Position numbers and translations under genes: made by a program. Under the pieces are notes generated by a model. The model saw nothing but the letters and a program-made list of their open reading frames with translations. It made no database searches and was not told the DNA's origin. This document shows positions 22,441 through 32,400 of a DNA stretch of 34,920 nt, one piece after another. The number at the start of each line of letters is the position of its first letter. Position 1 is the stretch's first letter. The stretch covers positions 1-34,920 of the forward strand of contig CAITRH010000094.1 in NCBI GenBank assembly GCA_903894755.1, given 5' to 3'. The DNA is from an uncultured delta proteobacterium (GTDB lineage Bacteria > Myxococcota_A > Polyangia > Polyangiales > Polyangiaceae).

Positions 22441-23370
22441 ATGAAGAACCCGAGGATCGGAAAGTGGCTCCGAGTGGCGGTGCTCGTAGGGCTCACGGGA
22501 TGCAGTCGCGACGCTATCGAGGCGGTCAACCTCGCCAACGAAGCTGACGAGCTGAAGAAGACGAACATCGACGGTGCCATCGACAAGTACGAAGCGGCAT
22601 CGGAGAAGGACCCGAGCAACCATCGGATCCTCTGGAAACTTGCCCTTGCGTATCAGAAGAAAGACGACTGGGCCAAGGTCGGTTCCACCTGCGCCAAGGC
22701 GGAGGCCGCCGACGAAAAAAGCAACAAGCGAAAGACCTTTGCCAGCTACCACTTTCTACATGGCCACGCGCTCCTCGCCCTTGCAGGCAAGGGGAACGGG
22801 GGGTGGGCCGACGCGAAGGGACCTCTGACCACGGCGGTTCAGATCGATCCAAACTACGCCGAGGCTTACCGGGATCTCGGCGACGTATTGCTTCATCTCG
22901 ACGACGAACAAGGGGCTCTCGAGCATTACACGAAGGCCGCGATGACTCGTCCAGACCACCTCGAATACTATGTTCCTCTGGCCGATCTTTATCGTCGTCT
23001 CGGGCTGCTTGATCTGTCCGCGCAGGTTCTCAAGGAGGCGCTCGGGTTTGCCAAAGCGGGCGACGAGCAGCTCTTTTCAATTCACGCACTTCAGGGGTTT
23101 CTTCTCGAGCTGAAGGGCGATCTCCCCGGGTCTCTTGCCGCCTACGAGCTCGCCAAGAAGGCATGTGGCGACTGCGACAAGCACCGAGAGGCGTACTTCT
23201 ACCTCGGGTCGGCGTATTTCCAGGCCGGCGCGTCTCGCAAGACGGAAGCGTTGCAGCAGCTTCGGGCGTTTTGGAAGACGGCGTGCGTGGGCGGGTTAGC
23301 GGCCCGTTATGGCGACCAGTGCGCTCAGGCCCGCGAGATCGGGCAAAAGCTCGGAGAGAGCTTCAAGTAG
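22441..23370 (+). CDS. TPR-repeat lipoprotein
   Basis: A 309-residue protein. The signal peptide WLRVAVLVGLTGC ends in a clear lipobox with Cys21. The mature part consists of tetratricopeptide repeats, recognisable as AIDKYEAASEKDPSNHRILWKLALAYQ, LTTAVQIDPNYAEAYRDLGDVLL, and ALEHYTKAAMTRPDHLEYYVPLADLY, with further degenerate units to the end. It would be an envelope-anchored protein-protein interaction scaffold. It precedes the giant TPR gene by 111 bp on the same strand, suggesting a shared transcript or function. The ATG at 22441 is chosen because it starts the signal peptide. Confidence 0.85.
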   Translation: MKNPRIGKWLRVAVLVGLTGCSRDAIEAVNLANEADELKKTNIDGAIDKYEAASEKDPSNHRILWKLALAYQKKDDWAKVGSTCAKAEAADEKSNKRKTFASYHFLHGHALLALAGKGNGGWADAKGPLTTAVQIDPNYAEAYRDLGDVLLHLDDEQGALEHYTKAAMTRPDHLEYYVPLADLYRRLGLLDLSAQVLKEALGFAKAGDEQLFSIHALQGFLLELKGDLPGSLAAYELAKKACGDCDKHREAYFYLGSAYFQAGASRKTEALQQLRAFWKTACVGGLAARYGDQCAQAREIGQKLGESFK

Positions 23371-23481
23371 ACCAAGTCCACCGCAACACTCGCCCTCACG
23401 CCTCCCCCTCTGATAGCGTGGCGTCGCGCGGAGTGGTCGAGCCACATCGACCCTGCCTGCAGGAGATTCTGAGGCGATCCT

Positions 23482-26400
23482 ATGGAACTGCACGAGCGGC
23501 TGACGCAACTCGAAAACATTCGTGATTGGCCGGGACTCGCCGAGGAGCTCGAAAAGGCCCTCGCTTCTACCGGAGCGAATCCCGAGAAGGCCGCCTACCA
23601 CCTGCGCTTGGGACGGGTGCAAGCGCACAAGATCCTAGCCGGTGTCAAGGCCATCAAGCACTTTCAAGATGCCTACAAGCTCAATCCAGAGCTCGCTGAA
23701 AGCCTTTCGGCCGCACGCGCCGTGTTCTGGGACCTCGCCAAACATCCGAAGGTACAAAGACTTCTTGACCACGAGCTAAAGGACGCGTTGTCGCCCGCCC
23801 GTGCGAGCGCCATCTTGCTGGAGCTCGGTGACGTCAGCTCGGACATGGGCGACGACGATCGAGCTCTCATGGCCTACGCGAAGAGCTTGGCGGAGAGCGG
23901 AGGGAAGAATCTCGAGGCCAGCGCATGCCTCGCCGACGCCCAGATCGACCCGGCCCATTGGCAAGAACGTCTGGCCGAGCTCCTTCGCGCCTCGAACAGC
24001 GAGGACGACGTCACGAGCAAAGGGCGTCTCCTTCTTCGCGCCGCTCGTCTGGCTCGCCGTTTTGCTCCCGAAGAGTACGAAGCCCTCTTGACCCGCAGCT
24101 ACGAGACCGACCCTCTGTCGGTACAGACGGCGGCTCTCTACGAAGGACTTCTTGCCGACGACAACCGCCTCGACGCGCTCGAAGCACTGCAAAACCGGCT
24201 GCTTGACGCCACAGGAGACCGGGCCACTCGCGCCCTTCGTGCCGGCGTTTTTGGCGCACGCTGGGTTCAGCGTCATCAAAACGTCGACGTTGGCGTGCGG
24301 TTTCTCGAGGACGCACTTCGCAACGATCCGCTCCAAGAGGCGGCGTTCTTCTACCTCCGTGAAGCTTACGGTCGTCAGGCGGGGGCTTGGGGACGGGTCA
24401 TTGCGCTTGCTGAAGAGTCGACGCGCGCAAGGACCGACGCAGTCTATCTCCTCGCCCAGATCGGCCTGATCTGCTGGCGCGAAATGAACGACCTGGCAGG
24501 GGCTCGAAAGGCATTTCAGCGTCTGGCCGAAGTCCAGCCGGACCACTCCACGCTTCGAGAGTTCGAAGCCGAGGTCGGAGCCGAGGTTGGAGTCTTGGCC
24601 ACCACCCGCGAGGTTGACGTCTTAGCTGCCGTGGCTCCGTCCGTTGCTCCAGCGGCTGCTGCCGCGGAGGCCCCAACGACTCCGCCACCGGCGCTGCAAG
24701 AACCGGAACGTCCGACCGCACCACCACCGCCGCCGCCGCAAGTGGTGGACGACCCGAAGATCGGCGAGCTTCGCGCCCTTCTCGAAAAACAGGAGGCTGC
24801 CAAACGCTACAACGAGTTCGTCAAGACCCTTGTTGCGCTCTCGGCGCTGGTCCCGAGCGCCGCGGAGAAGATCGCGCTTCTCGGCAAGGCGGCCGACCTT
24901 TACGTGGGACGTTTTGCGAACCAGGCCGAGGCGGTGAAGGTCTACGAGCAGATCCTCGCGATCGACCCTGAGCACCCGGCCGCGAGCGACTTCCTACGCT
25001 CCGCCTACGAACGTCGACGCGACTGGGAGAGCCTTCTGGGGCTGCAGCGACGCGAAGCTGTGCGTCTTGTCCGCGGTCCTGCACGAGCCGCCAAGTTTCT
25101 CGAGATAGCGAAGCTTGCGACCGAGCGGGTGAGGAAGCCCGAGATCTGCAGCGAGCTTTGGAACGAGGTCCTTGCGAGCGACGACAGCAACGTGGACGCG
25201 ATCATGGCGCTCGCCTCCATCCATGAGCGCGCCAAGGACTATGTGTCGTTCGCCAGCGTTCTCGAGAAGCAGGTCGGCATCACGGTCGACGCTCCCGCGA
25301 AGATCCAGCTGCTTGCAAAGCTCGGTGCCCTCTATGGCGATCGTCTGGCCAACGACGACGGTGCGGTTGGGGCTTGGCGCGCGCTCCTGGCGCTCGATCC
25401 CAACGATCGGCGGGCCCAAGACGCGCTCAAGAAGAAGTACCTCGCGCTTGGCCGGTGGGACGATCTCGAGGTCTTCTATGTGGAGTCGGGCAAGTGGGAC
25501 GAGCTCATTCGCACTCTCGAGCAACAAGAGGCCAAGGAGACCGCGGCGGAGGCCAAGACCAGTCTCCTTTTCAAGCTCGCGCAACTCTGGGCCGATCGCA
25601 AACAGCGTCCAGAGCGCGCGGCGAAGAACTACGAGAAAGCGCTCGAGATCGATCCATCGAGTCTTCGAGCTGCCGAGGCGCTGATCCCGATCTACACGGC
25701 GGCCAACCAGCCCAAGCCTCTCGCGTCGGTTCTCGAGGTCAAGCTCCGACACGAGGCGGATCGTCACGAGCGTCTCTTGCTCCTCCGCGAGGTTGCGGCG
25801 TTGTACGAAGGGAAGGTCAAAGAGCCGGTCCTCGCTTTCGAGCGTTACTGCGCGGCTTTCGATCTGTTTCCCGGCGACGAGCAAACCCGCACCGATGCGG
25901 AGCGAGCTGCGCGTGCGACGTCGAGTTGGGAGACGCTCATCACGAGTTACCGCGCTGCGATCACGAGCGCCGACAGCGAAAACGACCTGGAGACCGGCAC
26001 GGCGATCCGGTTGAAGCTTGGCCGCGTGCTGGTCGACGAAGTGCAGCGGATCGACGAGGCCCTCGAGGTTTACCGCGCTGTGTACGATGCCGAACCGGAG
26101 CATCCGGAAGCTCTGAGCGCGCTCGAACGCCTTTACCGTCAGACCGAGCGGTTCCCCGAGCTCCTTGGAATTTACGAAAAGAGGCGGGACCTTACGAGCG
26201 AGCCCGAGGAAAAGAGGGCGATCCACTACTCCATCGCCAAGCTGTACGAAACCGAAGTGCGCGACCGCGCAAAGGCCATCGAGACCTACCAAGCCATTCT
26301 CGAGGACGATCCGAGCGAGGGACCGGCTCTTGCGGCGCTTGACGTACTCTATGCGGAGCTTGGCCAGTGGCAGCCCTATGCGGAGACGCTTCGATGTCGG

Positions 26401-29400
26401 ATCACTCTCGAGGCAGACGAGCGTGTACTTACGGACATCAAGTTCCGGCTGGGGCAAACGCTCGAGAAATATCTATCGGACCCGGCGGGGGCACTTGAAA
26501 ACTACCGCGAGATCCTGGCAGTAGATGCGGGTCATGAGGGGGCGAGGCTCGCTCTCGAGGCGCTTCTGCTCGTCCCCGAGCTGCGGGCCGACGCTGCCGA
26601 GACGCTGGAGCCCATTTACGAGCAGCGCGGCGACTGGGAGAAGCTGATTTCGACGCTCGAGACGCTCTGCACCCATGAGGGGGACACCTCGCGACGCGGG
26701 GCACTTCTAAGGAAGATAGCGCATGTTTGCTTTGGGGAGCTCAAGGACCATGCGCGGGCGTTTTCCTCCCTTGCGACAGCGCTTCGCGAGGATCCCAAGC
26801 AGCTTGATATTCGCGCCGAGATGGAGCCCATTGCGGCCGCGTCGAACCGTTGGGATTCGCTGGTAGCGCTGTACGCAGCGATTGCAGCGGAGCTGGACGA
26901 TCAAGAGCTGGCTCGCGACTACTGGCTGCGCATTGCGGCTATTGACGAGGACCGCGAGCTGACCGACGACGCAGCGGGGGCGTACGGTCAGGTTCTTGCG
27001 CTTGATCCGACCGATGCAGAGGCGTTGGGGTCCCTTGAGGCGCTGTTCCGACGGACGGAGCGTTGGAACGAGCTGATAGCGGTGCTTCAGCGACGCATTG
27101 CACGGACTGACGAGGCCGTTCTCAGCGAGGAGCTTCTGAGTCAGATCGCACGGATTTACGATGAGAAGCTTGGCAAGCCCGCGGAGGCTATTGAAGCATT
27201 CCGCAAGGTGCTCGAGCAGGACCCCGCGAGCATGCGGGGGCTGACAGCGCTTGACGCCCTGTTTTTGCGACAGTCGATGTGGACCGAGCTTGCGGAGAAC
27301 CTAGACACGCAGCTTTCGCTTGCAAGCACCGATGACGCGCAGCTTGCATTGATGTTGCGGCTTGCGGCGCTTCGGGAACGGGAGATGGGCCAGGTTGATG
27401 TGGCCATCGAGGGATACCGTGCTGTGCTTGAACGCGAGTCGAGCAGTGCGGAAGCGCTCACGGCACTGGAGCGTCTTGGGCAGCAAGCGGCGCACGAGGG
27501 GCTCATTGCGGATCTTCTCGAGCCGTTCTACCGTCACCATGGAGATCACGCGAAGCTGATTGGGGTTCACGAGGTCCAGATACGTCTAGCTCCAGATTCG
27601 GACCGACGGGTGGAGTTGCTACATCAGGTTGCACAGCTCCATGAAGACGCAGCGGGCAATTTGTCGGCGGCGTTCGACACGTATGCGCGGGCACTGGCAG
27701 AGGATCCCGCGGGGGAATCGGCGCGAGCCCAACTGGACAGGGTAGCGAGGGAGGCGGGACGTCTTCAGGATCTTGCACAGGTACTTCAGCAGCAAGCCGC
27801 GCGGGTTCAGGAGTCCGCGCTTGCCGCCGAGCTGTTTACCGCAAGTGCGCAGGTCTACGAGGTAGATCTTGGCGAGGTGGACACCTCCATTGGGCTGCAT
27901 CGAAAGGTTCTCGAGCTTGACGCAGCGAATCTAGCCGCTGCGGAGGCACTCGAGCGCCTTCTGCGAGGGGCCGGGCGTTACCAAGAGCTATCGGCCATAT
28001 TGCAGCGGAAGTCAGAGATCCTGGTGGAGGTGGATCTTCGGAAGGAGGCACTTTTCCAGGCGGCGTCCATCGAGGAAGACATGCTGCAACGGCCTGAGGA
28101 GGCCATTTCGGTTTACAACAAGGTACTCGAGCTCGACGCAGAGGACTCGGGGGCACTTGACGCGTTGGTGCGGCGTTACGCAGGTCTTTCACGTTGGCAG
28201 GACCTGCTTGCGACCTATGCGCGCAAGGTTGATCTTGTGGTGGACACGACGGAGAAGAAGGCCATCTACTTTGCGGTGGGGGCGGTCTACGAGCGCGAGC
28301 TGACCGATGGGGCGCGGGCGATTGCGACGTACGAGCGGATCTTGGAGCTCGATCCGGAGGATGTAGCTGCGTTGGCCCGTCTTGATGTGCTCTATGAGCA
28401 GGGGAGCAACTGGCAAGAGCTTCTTGGAGTTTTGGGGCGTGAGAGCGAGCTGGCCGTGGAGCCTGCGCAGTCGCTGGGGTTTCGCTATCGGATTGCGGCG
28501 CTCTACGAGAAGCGTCTTGGGGATGTCGCCAGGGCGGTGGAGCTCTATCAGGAGATCCTCATCACGCAGAGCGACCATGGGCCGACTCTAGAGGCGCTTG
28601 AAGGGATCAAAGACGGCACTGCAGAACCGTTAGCAGCTGCAGCGGTGCTCGAGCCCGTGTACGAGGCGGCGAGCGACTGGGGACGATTGATTCGGGTGCA
28701 CGAAGTACAGGTGACGCACGCGAGTGATCCGTTCCAAAGAGTCGAGTTGTTGCATCGCATTGCAAGGCTTCACGAGGAAGCGCTGGGGGATGCTGCGTCA
28801 GCTTTTGCGACGTTTGCCAGGGCGCTCGTGTTGGACAATGGGAACGAGGCAACGCTGACGAACCTGGAACGTCTTGCGCAGCTTCTTGGGCGTTGGTCCG
28901 AGGTGACGGGGCTTTACGATGCGGAGCTTGACAAGCTTGTTGGGGCCCCCGATCGTTTCGTGGAGCTTGGACTGAGGGAGGCGCAGATCTTCGAGGTCCA
29001 AGTGGAGGACCTTGACAGTGCGATCGCACGTTACCGCAGGGTTTGTCAGGTCGAGCCCGAGAACCAGAATGCCATACGATCTCTCGATCGGCTGCTGTCG
29101 CAGACGGAGCGTTGGTCCGAGCTCGCGGGGGTGCTCGCCCTCGAGGCAGAGACAGCCCCGACGGACGACGAGGTTCTTGAGTTCAAGTATCGGCTAGGTC
29201 AAGTTTATCAACTTCGCCTGGGAGACCTAGGGCGCGCGATTGGGTCGTACCGCGATGTACTGAGTGCGGCGCCCGAGCATGGGCCGTCACTGGAGGCTCT
29301 CGAGGGGCTCTTTGCTTCGGGAGTCCAGCAGGCGACCATCGCCGAGCTTCTCGAGCCGCTCTACAGACAGAGTGCGGAATGGGAGAAGCTAGCGCGGGTA

Positions 29401-32400
29401 TACGAGGCACTGCTTGCTGATACGCACGGACAGGAAGACCGGCTGGCGTCCTATTACCGTCTCGGGGAGCTCTACGAAGAGAAGCTTTTCGATGCGGCGC
29501 GGACCCTGGATGCTGCAACGCGGGCGCTCAAGGAGTACCCGTTGGACGAGAAAGCGGGGGACGACACGCAACGTCTTGCCGGGACTGTGGAGGGGGGCTG
29601 GGAGACACTTGCGAACGCGTACGCGGACATCATCGATGAGCGCGCAAACGAGCCCGCGGTACAGGCGCCCATCGGGCGTCGTCTTGCACGGGCGTATGAA
29701 GACGAGCTGGGGGATGTAAGCAAGGCAGAAGAGACGTACAAGTATGTACTGTCTGTGGATCCACTGGATGTCGAGACGCTGACCAATCTCGATCGCATTT
29801 ATGTGTCTCTGGAGGCATGGTCCGACCTTGCGAGGATCTTGGAGCAGCGTGTTTTGGCAAGGGCCGAGCGCTTCGAGTTGGTGGAGCTGTATGCGCGCCT
29901 CGGGGAGGTTTACGAGGAGCGATTGGGGGCAATGGACCCAGCGATCGTGGCGTACCGGCGGATTTTCGACGAGCTCGAGCCAGCGCATGAAGGGGCCATT
30001 GCGGCACTGGCGCGGATTTACGAGGCGCGTGGGGCGTGGACCGAGCTTGACGTAGTCTACCAGCGAGAGCTTGCCAATGCGTCGGGCGACACAGAAGAAG
30101 CTTCCATTCGGGCAAAGCTTGCTCAGCTGGCGGCCAGCAAGCTGCACTTGCCGCAACGGGCGATCGACACGTGGAAGATCGTGTTGGATCTTCGCGGGGA
30201 GGATCCGGAGGCGTTGGCTGCGCTAGCGACGCTGTACGAAGGGGAGCAGGCGTGGGCGGAGCTTGTGGACGTATTGGAGCGGGAGCACGACATTGCATCG
30301 ACCGATGAGGATCGGGTCAATCTGTTGTCAAGGCGAGCCCGAGTGTTCTGCGACAAGCTGGCGCGCGATGACCAGGCGTTGGACGACTACGGTCGCATTC
30401 TGGATGTGGATTCCTCGAACCTTGCGGCACTTCGGGCCATGGCAGCCATTCGTCGTCGTCAGGACGACCCGCAGGAGCTGGTTGCAGCACTTACGCAGAT
30501 TGTCGACCGCGCTGAGGCGATGTTGGACGGCGAGGAGCTGAAAGAGCTCTATCGCGAGCTCGGCAGGACCTACGGACAGCGACTGGAGCAGTCCTACGAT
30601 GCTGCGGAGTCTTGGCGAAAGCTTCTCCAAGTGGGACAGGACTTCGAGGCGTTCGATGCTCTCGAGGCTATTTACAGGACTGAAGAGCGCTGGATTGATG
30701 TCATTGAAGTGAAGATGCAGCGTGCCAAGGCTCTCGAGGAGCCTGCCGCACGCATTGAGGAGCTTCGTGGTGTAGCGGGTCTGTGGCGTGATGTCGCGGG
30801 AGAACCCGACTCGTCGCGAGTTGCCTACGAAAAGATATTGGAGATTGCACCGACGCACGACGAGGCGTATGCGGAGCTTGAGAAGCTCCACACGGTAGCG
30901 TCGCGTTGGGAGCCGCTTATCGAGCTGTACCTCGGGCGTTTCGAGACCCGCGAGCAAGTGGTGGAGGGCGACGCTACGCGCCATCCAACTGCGGAGAAGA
31001 CGGAGCTGCTTCGTAAGATTGCGAAGGTGTTCGAAGAGCGGCTCGACGACAAGAACCAGGCATTCGACGCGGTGATGAACGCGTTTGCGCTGGACATCCA
31101 CGATCGGGAGACAACCCGTTACCTCGAGAAGCTTGCACAGGCGACGGGACGTTGGGCGGAGGCGCTACAGAACGCCAATGGAATGCTCAAGGTCGAGACG
31201 CAGCACGCGGAGAAGATTCGTCTCTGCCTGCATCTGGCCAAGTGGTACGGCGACGACCTGGGACATCCTGAGTATGCGCAGCCCTATTATGGGCAGATTA
31301 TTCAGATCGACCCGAACAATGTGGGAGCCATGCGGCAGCTCGCTGCGCTCCACCGAAAGGCTGGCAATCACCAGCAGGTGGGGGTCACGCTGACACGGGC
31401 GCTCGATGTTGCGGTACAGGACACAGACCGCAAGGAGATCATGGTGGATCTTGGCGAGCTGCTCGATCTTCAGATGAAGGAGACCGACCAGGGACTCGCG
31501 TTCTTTCACCGAGCGCTCGAGGTCGATCCTGGGTTCTTGCCGGCCCTCGAGAACCTGGAACGCATCTTTGCAGCGCGCAACTCGCACCGCGACCTTGTCG
31601 ATGTGCTGCATCGGAAGGTCGCTGCGCTGACCGAACCCGAAGCGCTGGTGCAGACCAAGCTGCGCATTGGCACTATCTACGAGACGCTTGGAGAGCACGC
31701 TCGTGCGGCGCAAGTTTACCGTGAGGGGTTGGAGCTCGACCCGGTGCATCTTGCGACCTTGCGAGGGTTGGCACGCGTCTATGAAATCCTCGAGCAGTGG
31801 ATTGAGCTGGTCAAGGTGCTCGAAACCGAGCTCGAAGTGGTGGCCACGGAGCGCGACCGGATTGACCTTTCGCTGCACCTAGCGAGCCTGCAAGAACAGC
31901 GGTTTCTCAAACCCGAGCTCGCCGCACTGCGTCTTGAGCAGGTGCTGGAGGTCGACCCGAACCACGAGGACGCCTGCGTGTCACTCGCCCGGTGCTACCG
32001 CAAGTTGCGCCAATGGCCTGACTACATTGCGGCCCTGGAGCGTCACATCTCGGCGACGTCGGACCGCAAGACCAAGAGCGATCTGTATGCGGCGATGGCC
32101 CAAGTGTACGCAGAGGAGCTCGAAGATACGGAGCGAGCCATCGACGCCTATCGGAACATCATCGAGCTTGACGAACGGAATGTTCCTGCTCTCGAAGCGC
32201 TGGCAAAGCTGTACGAGAAGCAGGAGGATGCCGCGCAGTCCATCGACTACATGACCCGTGTTGCCGAGCTCACGACCGAGCCTAGGCTGCGGGTCGAGGC
32301 TTTTTTCCGCATTGGAAAGGCCATCGACGACAAACTGGGGGACCGGGTGACGGCCCAAGAGCGCTTTGAGCTGGTGTTGGATCTAGACCCAACCCATGTG

